A DNA stretch of 37,655 nucleotides, taken from positions 1 to 37,655 of the forward strand of contig JAOPVD010000034.1 of the NCBI GenBank assembly GCA_025966295.1, in the 5' to 3' direction. Position 1 is the stretch's first letter. Each line of letters starts with the position of its first letter. Source of the stretch: Frankiales bacterium (GTDB taxonomy: Bacteria; Actinomycetota; Actinomycetes; Mycobacteriales; SCTD01). Positions 1 through 8,628 of the stretch are shown here, piece by piece. The notes below the pieces were generated by a model that worked only from the letters and a program-made list of their open reading frames with translations, had not been told where the DNA came from and ran no database searches. Both the position numbers and the translations under genes were made by a program.

Positions 1-1269
1 GTCTGAGCCCTCCGAACGTGGGCGCTGGTTCCGTGGATCACCGGAGGGGGGCGGGGGGGCCGAGGGGGCCGGAGCGACGGTGGGGGGGACCGGGGGTGCG
101 GTACCGGTGATGTCGAGGCGACGCTCGAGGCGCTCGAGGCGGGTCATCATGGCGGCGTCGTCGGAGGACGCGGAGGGCAGCAGCACCCGGGCGCAGACCA
201 GCTCGAGGAGCAGCCGCGGCGAGGTGGTGCCGCGCATCTCGGTCAGTCCGGCGTGGAACAGGTCCGCGGCCCGCGACAGGCCGGCGGTGCCGAGCGAGGC
301 GGCCTGCCGGGCCATCGCGGCGAGCTGGTCGGGCGGGCAGTCGAGCAGCCCCTTGTCGCCGGCCTCGGGTACGGCGTCGAGCACCACCAGGTCGCGCAAC
401 CGCTCCAGGACGTCGGCGGCGAACCGGCGCGGGTCGTGGCCGTTCTCCATGACCCGGTCGACGGTGGCGAACACGGCCGCGCCGTCCCGGACCGCGAACG
501 CGTCCACGACGTCGTCGAGCAGCGTGTCCGGGGTGACCCCGAGCAGCGAGGCGGCGGCCTCGCGGGTGACGCCGGCACTGCCGGCCGACGCCAGCACCTG
601 GTCCAGGATCGACAGTCCGTCACGGGCGCTGCCGGCGGCCGCCCGCACCACCAGCGGCAGCACCGTCGGGTCGACGGCGATGCCCTCCTTGTCGACGACG
701 TCCTGCAGCAGCGCGGTGAGCTCGCGGCGCGGCATCAGCCGGAACGGGTAGTGGTGGGTGCGCGAGCGGATGGTGGCGAGCACCTTCTCCGGCTCGGTGG
801 TCGCGAACACGAAGCGCAGGAAGTCCGGCGGTTCCTCGACCAGCTTGAGGAGGGCGTTGAAGCCCTCCCGCGACACCATGTGCGCCTCGTCGATGATGTA
901 GATCTTGAACTGGCTGGAGACGGGCGCGTAGAAGGCCCGCTCACGCAGGTCGCGGGCGTCGTCGACACCACCGTGCGAGGCCGCGTCGATCTCGACGACG
1001 TCCAGCGAGCCGGGGCCCATGGGGGCCAGCGCGATGCAGCTGTCGCAGAGCCCGCACGGGTCGGGCGTGGGGCCCTTCTCGCAGTTGAGGGAGCGGGCCA
1101 GGATCCGGGCGCTGGACGTCTTGCCGCATCCGCGCGGACCGCTGAACAGGTACGCGTGGTGCACGCGTCCGTTGCGGAGCGCCTGCTGGAGGGGGCCGGT
1201 GACGTGCTCCTGGCCCTTGACCTCGGCGAAGCTCCCGGGCCGGTACTTCCGGTACAGCGCCAGGCTCAC
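1..1269 (-). CDS. dnaX: DNA polymerase III subunit gamma/tau, C-terminus truncated by window edge
   Basis: Minus-strand translation from GTG at 1269: VSLALYRKYRPGSFAEVKGQEHVTGPLQQAL...HHAYLFSGPRGCGKTSSARILARSLNC...YIIDEAHMVSREGFNALLKLVEEPP; Walker A and zinc Cys motifs. Confidence 0.95.
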   Translation of the reverse strand, partial: MSLALYRKYRPGSFAEVKGQEHVTGPLQQALRNGRVHHAYLFSGPRGCGKTSSARILARSLNCEKGPTPDPCGLCDSCIALAPMGPGSLDVVEIDAASHGGVDDARDLRERAFYAPVSSQFKIYIIDEAHMVSREGFNALLKLVEEPPDFLRFVFATTEPEKVLATIRSRTHHYPFRLMPRRELTALLQDVVDKEGIAVDPTVLPLVVRAAAGSARDGLSILDQVLASAGSAGVTREAAASLLGVTPDTLLDDVVDAFAVRDGAAVFATVDRVMENGHDPRRFAADVLERLRDLVVLDAVPEAGDKGLLDCPPDQLAAMARQAASLGTAGLSRAADLFHAGLTEMRGTTSPRLLLELVCARVLLPSASSDDAAMMTRLERLERRLDITGTAPPVPPTVAPAPSAPPPPSGDPRNQRPRSEGSD

Positions 1270-1300
1270 GCGGTCATCCTCCCTGGGGCTCCAGCTGAAG

Positions 1301-1390
1301 GACCCCTCGCGCACCCGCCCAGAGCCCGCCTGCCCTTGCTGCCTTCCGGCCCTGGGGGAGTTCAGCGAGATGGGCGCCGCACGAGGGGTC
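1301..1390 (-). ncRNA. ffs: Bacterial small signal recognition particle RNA (4.5S)
   Basis: Minus strand GACCCCTCGTGC...CAGGGCCGGAAGGCAGCAAGGGCAGG...GCGCGAGGGGTC: conserved GGAAGGCAGCA apical loop and complementary terminal stem; next to dnaX as usual. Confidence 0.93.
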
Positions 1391-1471
1391 TGCTGCCACT
1401 CTAGCCCGGGCTGCGGGCAGCGTCGGGAGCGCCGTACCCGGCCCGCGGCGCGACCTTGTAATCTCGTCGGC

Positions 1472-1560
1472 GGAGGATTCGCCTAGTTGGCCTATGGCGC
1501 ACGCTTGGAAAGCGTGTTGGGGGCAACCCCTCGCGAGTTCGAATCTCGCATCCTCCGCCA
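1472..1560 (+). tRNA. tRNA-Ser (anticodon GGA), CCA encoded
   Basis: GGAGGATTCGCCTAGTTGGCCTATGGCGCACGCTTGGAAAGCG...long variable arm...GAGTTCGAATCTCGCATCCTCCGCCA; 7-bp acceptor stem, GGA anticodon, class II variable arm. Confidence 0.96.
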
Positions 1561-1570
1561 CCACGACGAG

Positions 1571-1594
1571 CCCGTCCCCTGCCAAGGGGGCGGG
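1571..1594 (+). terminator. Candidate terminator hairpin downstream of tRNA-Ser
   Basis: CCCGTCCCC-TGCCAA-GGGGGCGGG stem-loop (one G-U pair); no T-tract. Confidence 0.45.
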
Positions 1595-1608
1595 TTCGGT
1601 CGCTTCCG

Positions 1609-1995
1609 CTACAGGATCAGGGCGCGCTGGGACGGCGCGAACACCGCGTCCCCGGTGTAGCTGACGACGACCTGGTCGGCGTCCAGCGGCAGGGCCCAGC
1701 GGGCCGTGACGCTGCCGCCGCTCACCTGCGCCTGGGCGAGGACCTGCTCACCGGCCTGCACCAGCAGCCAGCCGCCGGGGCTGCCGGCCCCGGCGCCGGC
1801 CTTGACGGGCTTGACGGTGGCGGTGGTGGTGCGGACCCCGTCGGTCGCGGTGCTGGTGACGACCGACAGCACCGTGGCGACCTTGCGGTCCGGGATCGGC
1901 CCGGCGTCGCGCGCAGCGACAGCGGCGCCCAACCCGACGGCCTCCCGCATATCGACGTCGCTCTGGTCCTGGCGCGGTACGGCGTTGTCGGGCAT
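1609..1995 (-). CDS. Hypothetical Ig-like-fold protein
   Basis: ATG at 1995 with AGGAGAAGG RBS; MPDNAVPRQDQSDVDMREAVG...VVSYTGDAVFAPSQRALIL, resembling bacterial Ig-like repeat 'YTGDxxFxPS'. Confidence 0.65.
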   Translation of the reverse strand: MPDNAVPRQDQSDVDMREAVGLGAAVAARDAGPIPDRKVATVLSVVTSTATDGVRTTTATVKPVKAGAGAGSPGGWLLVQAGEQVLAQAQVSGGSVTARWALPLDADQVVVSYTGDAVFAPSQRALIL

Positions 1996-2323
1996 GACCT
2001 TCTCCTGGGCACTCGGTCCTGGCCCGGCTCGGCCAGTCGCCACCCACGGTCCTCTGCCGGTTTCGTCGGTTCTGTCTCCCCGGCGACAGAACCGCTGTCC
2101 GGCTGGCGACATGGACGGGTGTTCACCCCGGGGCAGGTCCTGACGGCGCCGGGGCCGGCCGGGGTTCCACTCGACGTACTCGGTGCGGGTGGCCGAGGTG
2201 ACTCGGTCAGCACGTCCCCCCGACCTATCCGCGGGCGTGCGTTCACCCGTCCGGGTGGTGGCCGGCCGAGGCCGTACCCCCGGCCGGTACCGCCGCGATG
2301 ACGGGGTGGAGCAGCCGCTCCCG

Positions 2324-2396
2324 ACAAAGGCAAACCCGTCGCGATGCGGGGACGCAAAGCCACGGGGCCTCGCCTGCCGAGGTAGCCCAGCCGCCC
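2324..2396 (+). promoter_or_regulatory. Cyclic di-GMP-I (GEMM-I) riboswitch
   Basis: ACAAAGGCAAACCCGTCGCGATGCGGGGACGCAAAGCCACGGGGCCTCGCCTGCCGAGGTAGCCCAGCCGCC matches the GEMM-I core (GGCAAACC...GGACGCAAAGCC..GGCCT..AGGTAGCC); RBS and ATG follow directly. Confidence 0.92.
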
Positions 2397-2407
2397 AGAG
2401 GAGAACC

Positions 2408-3283
2408 ATGCGCATCCGTACCGCCGCCATCCCGGCCGGGGTTGCCCTGTTCCTGGTGACTGCCGTCGCCGGGCCCGCCACCGCAGCCGCCTCCCCCGAC
2501 ACCGACCGGGACGGGATGTCGAACGCCTGGGAGAAGGCCCACAAGCTCAACCCCCGGAACGCGGCCGACGCCAAGACCGACCTCGACCAGGACGGTCTGA
2601 ACAACCTGGCCGAGTACCGGCTCAAGGGCAACCCGCGGGACGAGGACACCGACAACGACGGCCAGGACGACGGCGACGAGCGCTCGAGCCGCACCCGCGT
2701 CGACAAGGCCGACACCGACGGCGACCGGGTCCCGGACGGCGACGAGGACGCCGACCGCGACGGCATCGCCAACGAGGACGAGGACGACGCCACGGAGGCC
2801 TGCAAGGCCGACGACGACGACGTGGACGGGGACAACGTCGACGACGAGGACGAGAACGAGCAGCGCCTCAAGGTCGGTTCCGCCGACAGCGACCGGGACG
2901 GCATCCGGGACGGTGACGAGGACGCCGACGGCGATGGCGAGGCCAACGAGGACGAGGACGACCTGGTCGTCGACAAGTGCAGCGGCGACCGCAACGGCGA
3001 CGGACGCGACGACGAGGACGCAGGTGACGCCTTCGGCACGATCACGTCCTACGACGCCGACAGCGGCGTGCTCAGCCTGGTGGCCCCCAACGGCAGGCAG
3101 CTCACGGTGCCGGTCACCGACGAGACCGAGATCGAGCTCGTCGGCCCCGGCAAGGACGCTGACGGCACCGTCGAGGACCTGCAGGCCGGCCGCGGTGTCG
3201 CGGAGCTCGACATCGAGGACGGCGCGCTGGAGGAGATCGCGCTGCTGCCGGCGCAGGAGCCGGGCGCGCCCGCCGCAGCTTGA
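2408..3283 (+). CDS. Secreted Asp-rich thrombospondin type-3/calcium-binding repeat protein
   Basis: Signal peptide MRIRTAAIPAGVALFLVTAVAGPATAAA; repeats such as DTDRDGMSNAWE, DLDQDGLNNLAEY, DTDGDRVPDGDED; C-terminal beta-rich domain. Confidence 0.88.
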   Translation: MRIRTAAIPAGVALFLVTAVAGPATAAASPDTDRDGMSNAWEKAHKLNPRNAADAKTDLDQDGLNNLAEYRLKGNPRDEDTDNDGQDDGDERSSRTRVDKADTDGDRVPDGDEDADRDGIANEDEDDATEACKADDDDVDGDNVDDEDENEQRLKVGSADSDRDGIRDGDEDADGDGEANEDEDDLVVDKCSGDRNGDGRDDEDAGDAFGTITSYDADSGVLSLVAPNGRQLTVPVTDETEIELVGPGKDADGTVEDLQAGRGVAELDIEDGALEEIALLPAQEPGAPAAA

Positions 3284-3669
3284 TCCCGCCCTCTCGACCC
3301 CTTGGAGACCTCGTGCCGCACTCCCTCGGCGCCCCCCTCGGCTGGCCGGCCCGAGTGCCTGCCGCGCCGGAGCACCCGGCGCGGGCGGACTGCCGCTGCT
3401 ACTGGTGCTGCACCGCCGCCGCCGCCGAGCTCTACCGCGACGCCCTGGCCCGGGTGACCGAAATGAGCCTGACGGAGGCCGCCCGCGCCGCCGGCGCCCG
3501 GACTCCCGAGGAGGTGTCGGTGCTCGCCGCGGAGATCAGCAGCGAGCGTCAGCGGCTCGGGCCTGACGCCGCCGGCCGGGTGGAGGCTGTGGAGGGCCGC
3601 CATCAGGCGCCGGAGCCGACGGGTGCTCCTACTGCGGGCGCAGGGCCATCCACAGCGCCGTCGCGCTGA
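3280..3669 (+). CDS. Small hypothetical protein with Cys cluster (CRCYWCC); start uncertain (TTG 3280 or GTG 3313)
   Basis: ORF directly after the preceding CDS; weak support. Confidence 0.4.
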   Translation: MIPPSRPLGDLVPHSLGAPLGWPARVPAAPEHPARADCRCYWCCTAAAAELYRDALARVTEMSLTEAARAAGARTPEEVSVLAAEISSERQRLGPDAAGRVEAVEGRHQAPEPTGAPTAGAGPSTAPSR

Positions 3670-4204
3670 CCTTGCCCGGGTTGCGCCAGGAGTGCGTCTG
3701 CACGGTGCGGAAGTGCAGCGAGTCCCCCGGCTTGAGCCGGTAGACCTGCTCGTTGACGACGAACTCCAGCTGGCCGTCGAGCACGTGGACCAGCTCCTCG
3801 CCGGGGTGCACCAGAGGGCGGTCGCCGCTGCTCGCGCCCGGCTCGACGGTGGCTCGGGCACCGGCCAGGAAGAAGCGCCCGTAGGTCCCGCTGATACCGG
3901 CCAGGCCGATGCCCGTGTGCGAGGTGTAGATCGGGCGCTGGTCGCCGTCCTTGGTGAAGACGGTGGGGTCGGAGGTGTCCCCCGCCTCGTCGACGAAGTA
4001 CGCCACCGGCCGCCCGAGCGCACCCGCCACCTTCAGCAGCGTGGTGATCGTGGGGACCATCCCGCCCTGCTCGATCTTGTGGATGGCCGCGGCCGAGACC
4101 TCGGAGCGCTCCGCCAGCTGCTGGAGCGACAGGCCGGCCTGCTTGCGCAGGGTGCGGACCTTCGGGCCGATGTCGGACACGATCCGTGTCAGCTCTTCGG
4201 TCAT
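3629..4204 (-). CDS. XRE-family HTH regulator with C-terminal cupin domain
   Basis: MTEELTRIVSDIGPKVRTLRKQAGLSLQQLAERSEVSAAAIHKIEQGGMVPTITTLLKVAGAL (HTH) plus VHPGEELVHVLDGQLEFVVNEQVYRLKPGDSLHF (cupin). Confidence 0.9.
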   Translation of the reverse strand: MTEELTRIVSDIGPKVRTLRKQAGLSLQQLAERSEVSAAAIHKIEQGGMVPTITTLLKVAGALGRPVAYFVDEAGDTSDPTVFTKDGDQRPIYTSHTGIGLAGISGTYGRFFLAGARATVEPGASSGDRPLVHPGEELVHVLDGQLEFVVNEQVYRLKPGDSLHFRTVQTHSWRNPGKVSATALWMALRPQ

Positions 4205-4264
4205 GCCCCGCCCTCCCTCCTTGCCCGACCGGGATCCAGAAGGCTGGGCCGAGGTTGCGAACCC

Positions 4265-4372
4265 TTTCACAACCGTGAACTCGGGCGTGGGCTTGACGCT
4301 GCTCCTCCGGGATGTCCAACATAGTGAACGCTTCGTCCCCGATGTTCAATGGCTTGTCCCGAAGGAGTTCAC
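4265..4372. promoter_or_regulatory. Divergent promoter/operator region with several GTTCAC-like half-sites
   Basis: TTTCAC(4265)-aacc-GTGAAC(4275), GTCCAACATAGTGAAC(4314-4329), GTTCAA(4344), GTTCAC(4367) between the divergent regulator and oxidoreductase. Confidence 0.55.
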
Positions 4373-5704
4373 GTGTCCCGTCGCATCGTCATCGTTGGTG
4401 GAGGTGCCGCCGGCATCGGTGCGGCAGGTGCGGCCAAGGGCACCGACCCGACCGCCGAGATCACCGTGTTCACCGAGTACCAGGACGCGGCCTACAGCCC
4501 GTGCGGCATCCCCTACGTGCACGGCAAGGAGATCCCCGACTTCGAGCGCCTGTTCCTCGGAACCAAGCAGCAGTACGCCGACCAGGGGATCGACATCCGC
4601 TACGAGACCCGGGTCGACAGCTACGACCTGGGCGCCAAGACGGTCTCGGTCGGAGGGCAGCAGCTGCCGTTCGACGCCCTGGTGGTGGGCAGCGGCTGGA
4701 ACTACGGCAAGCCCGACGTGCCCGGTAACGAGCTGTCCGGGATCTACTACATGAAGAACATCCGCGAGGCCATGGAGTGGGACAAGGTCCTCGACACCGT
4801 GAAGAGCGCGGTCGTCCTGGAGGCCGGACCGCTCGGACTCGAGATGGTCACGGCCCTCGCCCACCGCGGGATCGAGACGCACCTCGTCGACCCGACCCCG
4901 TGGGCGCTGTCGATGGCGACCGACCCCGACATCGCCAAGCCCGTCGAGGACTCCTGGGTCGAGATGGGCGTCCACCTGCACTTCAACACCAAGCTGGAGG
5001 AGATCCTCGGCGACGAGAACGGCGCCGTCCGCGGAGTCCGCACCTCCGACGGCGACATCCCCTGCCAGCTGCTGGTCGTCGCCACGCACAAGGTCCCGAA
5101 CACTGACATCGGGCAGGCAGCGGGCCTCAAGGTCGGCTCGGCCGGTGGCTTCATCGTCGACGAGTCCATGGCCACCTCGGTGCCGGGCGTGTGGGCGGCC
5201 GGGGACTGCATCGAGGTACCGCACGGCGTCTCCAACGTGCCCGTGCAAGGCCTGTCCGGCAGCCACGCCTACGCCCAGGGCAAGGTGGCGGGCATCAACG
5301 CTGCCGGCGGGCAGCGCGCCTACCAGCCGGTCTACGTGCCGTGGGGCATGGTCGCCGGCAAGTGGATGATCGGCGGGGTGAGCTTCAGCGAGACCCTCGC
5401 GACCGCGCTCGGCGTGCCCTTCGTGATGGGCGTCGCGCAGGGCATCTCGCGCGCCCGGTACTACCCGGACATGAAGCCGGTGAAGGTGAAGCTGCTCGCC
5501 GAGCCGGGGACCCTGCGGCTCATCGGCGCCCAGATGGTGGGTGGCGAGGGCATCAAGGAGCGGGCAGACTTCCTGGCCATGGCAGTGCGTACCGGCATCA
5601 CGCTCAGGGACCTGGCCACCATGGAGAACGTGTACTCGCCGCCCATCGGCGCGCTCAACGAGCCGATCGCGCTGGCCGCGCAGAACGCGCTGTCGAAGCT
5701 GTGA
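4373..5704 (+). CDS. FAD-dependent pyridine nucleotide-disulfide oxidoreductase (CoA-disulfide reductase/Nox-like)
   Basis: RRIVIVGGGAAGIGAAGAA FAD motif, AAYSPCGIPYVHG redox Cys motif, GVWAAGDCIEV; GTG start with GAAGGAG RBS. Confidence 0.85.
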   Translation: MSRRIVIVGGGAAGIGAAGAAKGTDPTAEITVFTEYQDAAYSPCGIPYVHGKEIPDFERLFLGTKQQYADQGIDIRYETRVDSYDLGAKTVSVGGQQLPFDALVVGSGWNYGKPDVPGNELSGIYYMKNIREAMEWDKVLDTVKSAVVLEAGPLGLEMVTALAHRGIETHLVDPTPWALSMATDPDIAKPVEDSWVEMGVHLHFNTKLEEILGDENGAVRGVRTSDGDIPCQLLVVATHKVPNTDIGQAAGLKVGSAGGFIVDESMATSVPGVWAAGDCIEVPHGVSNVPVQGLSGSHAYAQGKVAGINAAGGQRAYQPVYVPWGMVAGKWMIGGVSFSETLATALGVPFVMGVAQGISRARYYPDMKPVKVKLLAEPGTLRLIGAQMVGGEGIKERADFLAMAVRTGITLRDLATMENVYSPPIGALNEPIALAAQNALSKL

Positions 5705-5967
5705 GCGCACCCAGGCAGTCCTTCCCGCGCTGGCTGCGCAGCACCTCCGAGCACCACCTGCTGGTGGTCGCCCAGGCCAAGGTGGCGCGTCGCAACGGGC
5801 TGGTGCCGCCCAAGCCCCACGGTCTCGACATCTTCTGGCAGAAGGTCTACGCGCCCGTCTTCTACCTCCTGCCGTATTCGCTCCGGGCCAAGGCGGCCAA
5901 CGCCCTGCCCGGCAGCCACAAGCAGACCTGGCACCAGCCCGATCAGGTGAAGGGGCCGGCCGTCTGA
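5701..5967 (+). CDS. Small conserved-looking protein of unknown function
   Basis: GTG start overlaps upstream stop by 4 nt; MSAPRQSFPRWLRSTSEHHLLVVAQAKVARRNGLVPPKPHGLDIFWQKVYAPVFYLLPYSLRAKAANALPGSHKQTW. Confidence 0.65.
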   Translation: MSAPRQSFPRWLRSTSEHHLLVVAQAKVARRNGLVPPKPHGLDIFWQKVYAPVFYLLPYSLRAKAANALPGSHKQTWHQPDQVKGPAV

Positions 5968-6025
5968 GGCACGACCGCACGACCGCACGCAGAAACGACC
6001 CCTGTCGCCCTTGGAGGCAACACGC

Positions 6026-6517
6026 ATGAGCTCGCAGACCAACAACATCCCGAGGGCCCAAGAGGGCGACATCCTCTACGACACCAGCGAGAAGGTCTTC
6101 CCGGACATCCAGGCGGAGCCGGGTGAGACGGCCTTCGTGTTCATCCACTCGGTGCCCTTCGAGGGCTCCGTGGCGCTGGTCAACCTGCTCACCTCGACGC
6201 GCCTGCGTCGCAAGGGCTTCGACGTCAGCATCGTGCTGTACGGCCCGGCCGTCCTCATCGCCTCCGCCACCCGGGGCTACCCGTCCGTGGGCAAGGAGGG
6301 CTTCCCCGGCAACCTGTCGATGAACAAGCAGCTCAAGGTCCTCATGGACGAGGGCGCCAAGATCTACGCCTGCCGCTTCGCGATGGGTGCGCTCTACGGC
6401 ATGCGCGAGGACGACCTCATCGAGGGCGTCAAGGCCTTCAGCCCGCTCGACGTGCTCGACTCCGCGCTGACCGCGTGGCGTCAGAAGTCCTTCCAGCTCA
6501 ACACCTGGACGGTCTGA
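6026..6517 (+). CDS. DsrE-like protein, MSMEG_0572/Sll0783 nitrogen-starvation family (Nit1C component)
   Basis: FPDIQAEPGETAFVFIHSVPFEGSVALVNLLTSTRLRRKGFDVSIVLYGPAVLIASATRGYPSVGKEGFPGNLSMNKQLK...YACRFAMGALYG...SPLDVLDSAL...NTWTV. Confidence 0.85.
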   Translation: MSSQTNNIPRAQEGDILYDTSEKVFPDIQAEPGETAFVFIHSVPFEGSVALVNLLTSTRLRRKGFDVSIVLYGPAVLIASATRGYPSVGKEGFPGNLSMNKQLKVLMDEGAKIYACRFAMGALYGMREDDLIEGVKAFSPLDVLDSALTAWRQKSFQLNTWTV

Positions 6518-6533
6518 CCGGCTTTCCTGCAAG

Positions 6534-6574
6534 GCGTCGTACGGCGGCCCCAGACCTCGGCCGTCGTACGACGC
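6534..6574 (+). promoter_or_regulatory. Strong hairpin between Sll0783-like gene and nthB
   Basis: GCGTCGTACG (6534-6543) / CGTACGACGC (6565-6574) perfect 10-bp stem with inner GGCC/GGCC stem. Confidence 0.6.
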
Positions 6575-6598
6575 ACCACCCTCGAGGCAAGGACAGTC

Positions 6599-7267
6599 AT
6601 GGACGGCGTTCACGACATGGGCGGCAGGCCCGAGCACTTCGGGCCACTGAAGCCGCTCGACCCGGCGGAGAAGCCCTTCGGTGAGCCCTGGGAGGGACGG
6701 GCCTTTGCCGTGACCCTCCTGGCCAACCGCGCCGCCACGGCCTCCAACCTGCACGCCTTCCGGCACGCGCTCGAGCGCGTCCCCGAGAAGGAGTACCTGG
6801 CCGACTACTACGGCCGCTGGCTCGGCAGCGCCGAGATCCTGCTGGTCGAGAGCGGCCTGCTGGCGCCCGGCGCCGTCGAGGCGCGCGCCCGCAAGCTGCG
6901 CGGCGAGGCGGTCGAGGATCCGGCCGACCCCGAGCCGAACAAGCCCACCATGGAGAGTGGTGGCGGCGGCAACCTACGGAGCGTCGAGGCGGCCCCCGCC
7001 TTCGCCGTAGGTGACCGCGTCACGACCAGCAGCGACGCGGCCAGCGGCCACACCCGCCTGCCCGGCTACGTCCGCGCCAAGGTCGGTACCGTCACGGCGC
7101 TGCGCCCGGCGCAGGTGCTGCCCGACACCGCGGCGCACTTCATCGGGGAGAACCCGCAGCACGTCTACAGCGTCACCTACGACGCCCACGACCTGTGGCG
7201 CGCCGACAGCGAGCCGTTCAGCCTGACCATCGACCTCTACGAGAACTACCTGGAGCGCGCGCAGTGA
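6599..7267 (+). CDS. nthB: Nitrile hydratase subunit beta
   Basis: [41 protein letters not shown]...; C-terminal FAVGDRVTT...[16 protein letters not shown]...[14 protein letters not shown]3-like domain. Confidence 0.95.
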   Translation: MDGVHDMGGRPEHFGPLKPLDPAEKPFGEPWEGRAFAVTLLANRAATASNLHAFRHALERVPEKEYLADYYGRWLGSAEILLVESGLLAPGAVEARARKLRGEAVEDPADPEPNKPTMESGGGGNLRSVEAAPAFAVGDRVTTSSDAASGHTRLPGYVRAKVGTVTALRPAQVLPDTAAHFIGENPQHVYSVTYDAHDLWRADSEPFSLTIDLYENYLERAQ

Positions 7268-7872
7268 CGCAGGCAGACATGCAGCCCGGCATCGACCTGG
7301 CGCTGCGGACCGAGGCCCTCGAGTCCCTGCTGCTGGAGCGCGGCCTGGCCGACACCAAGACGATCGAGACCTTCATCGGGATCTACGAGACCCAGGTCGG
7401 CCCGATGAACGGCGCCAAGGTGGTCGCCAAGGCCTGGACCGACCCGGAGTACAAGGCCCGGCTGCTGGCGGAGGGCACCGCGGCCATCGCGGAGCTGGGC
7501 TTCAAGGGCCCGCAGGGCGAGCACATGGTGGTCCTCGAGAACACACCCGCGGTGCACCACGTCGTGGTCTGCACGCTGTGCTCCTGCTACCCCTGGCCCG
7601 TCCTGGGCCTGCCGCCGTCTTGGTACAAGGACTCGGCGTACCGATCGCGCGTGGTCAGGGAGCCGCGCGCGGTGCTGGCCGAGTGGGGCACCGTGCTCGG
7701 CGACGACGTCGAGGTGAAGGTCGTGGACTCCAGCTCGGAGGTCCGCTACTTCGTGCTGCCCGAGCGCCCTGCGGGCACCGAGAGCCTGTCCGAGGAGGAG
7801 CTCGCCGCCCTCGTCACGCGCGACAACATGGTGGGGGTCACCAAGGTCAGCACCGGGGTCGCTGCCCCGTGA
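7264..7872 (+). CDS. nthA: Nitrile hydratase subunit alpha, Co-type
   Basis: [48 protein letters not shown] metal claw (Thr variant typical of Co-type). Confidence 0.95.
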   Translation: MTQADMQPGIDLALRTEALESLLLERGLADTKTIETFIGIYETQVGPMNGAKVVAKAWTDPEYKARLLAEGTAAIAELGFKGPQGEHMVVLENTPAVHHVVVCTLCSCYPWPVLGLPPSWYKDSAYRSRVVREPRAVLAEWGTVLGDDVEVKVVDSSSEVRYFVLPERPAGTESLSEEELAALVTRDNMVGVTKVSTGVAAP

Positions 7873-8234
7873 CCGCGGCCCTCGACGTCGACGGCGCCGC
7901 TGCGCCGCCCCGGCAGAACGGCGAGCTGGTCTTCGCCGAGCCCTGGGAGGGCCGCGCGTTCGGCCTCGCCATGGCGCTCACCGACGCGGGCGTCATCTCC
8001 TACGACGTGTTCCGCGACGCTTTGATCGCGAAGATCGCCGCCTGGGAGTCCGCCCCGCCCGCGGGCGAGTGCTACTCCTACTACCGCTGCTGGCTGCAGG
8101 CGCTCGAGCAGGTGCTCGCCGACGCCCAGCTCGTGGCTCCGGACGACGTCGCCGCGCGCGCCGCTCTGTTCGCCGTCCGCCCGGCAGGGCACGATCATGA
8201 CCATGACCACGACCACGAGCACCACCACGACTGA
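7869..8234 (+). CDS. Nitrile hydratase accessory/activator protein with His-rich C-terminal tail
   Basis: [43 protein letters not shown]...[13 protein letters not shown] (beta-subunit N-domain-like) ending [15 protein letters not shown]. Confidence 0.88.
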   Translation: MTAALDVDGAAAPPRQNGELVFAEPWEGRAFGLAMALTDAGVISYDVFRDALIAKIAAWESAPPAGECYSYYRCWLQALEQVLADAQLVAPDDVAARAALFAVRPAGHDHDHDHDHEHHHD

Positions 8235-8628
8235 GCGGGGCGGCACCAACTCGGCCGTCGCGACCTGGGCGGGCGGATGGCGCTGCGACGTCGAGGCGGG
8301 CGGCTTCTCGCTCGTGGTCGACGAGCCGGTCGACGTCGGCGGTACCGGGCTGGGCCCGATGCCGACCGACCTGCTGCTGGCGTCGATGTCGTCCTGCTAC
8401 GCGCTCGCGCTGGCCTGGGCGGCGAGCAAGCGCGGTGTCGTGCTGCCGGACCTCCAGGTGACGGCGACCGGTACCTACAACGGTCAGAAGTTCGCGGCGC
8501 TGCTGCTCACCGTGACCACGTCGCTGCCGGCGCAGGAGCTGGCGCCGCTGCTCGAACCCGCCAAGCGGGTCTGCTACGTCTCCAACACCTTCGCGCACGC
8601 GCCGGTCATCGAGGTGGAGGTGGCATGA
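8197..8628 (+). CDS. OsmC family protein
   Basis: VDVGGTGLGPMPTDLLLASMSSCYALALAWAASKRGVVLPDLQVTATGTYNGQKFAALLL; 38-nt overlap with preceding CDS. Confidence 0.82.
   Translation: MTMTTTTSTTTTERGGTNSAVATWAGGWRCDVEAGGFSLVVDEPVDVGGTGLGPMPTDLLLASMSSCYALALAWAASKRGVVLPDLQVTATGTYNGQKFAALLLTVTTSLPAQELAPLLEPAKRVCYVSNTFAHAPVIEVEVA

Noticed and set aside
253-1404. 383-aa plus-strand ORF
   Set aside because: Antisense to dnaX and overlaps the SRP RNA; low-complexity Gly/Arg/Val-rich translation typical of high-GC shadow frames.
2500-3020. Repetitive GACGAGGACG tracts as a possible CRISPR or DNA tandem repeat
   Set aside because: Explained by Asp/Glu codons of the thrombospondin-3-type repeats; no regular spacer/repeat structure.
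4346-6766. 806-aa minus-strand ORF
   Set aside because: Antisense across the oxidoreductase, Sll0783-like and nthB genes; shadow frame with no domain-like sequence.
7540-7620. Fe-type nitrile hydratase
   Set aside because: The metal motif reads CTLCSC (Thr), the Co-type form, and the gene order is beta-alpha with a beta-like activator.
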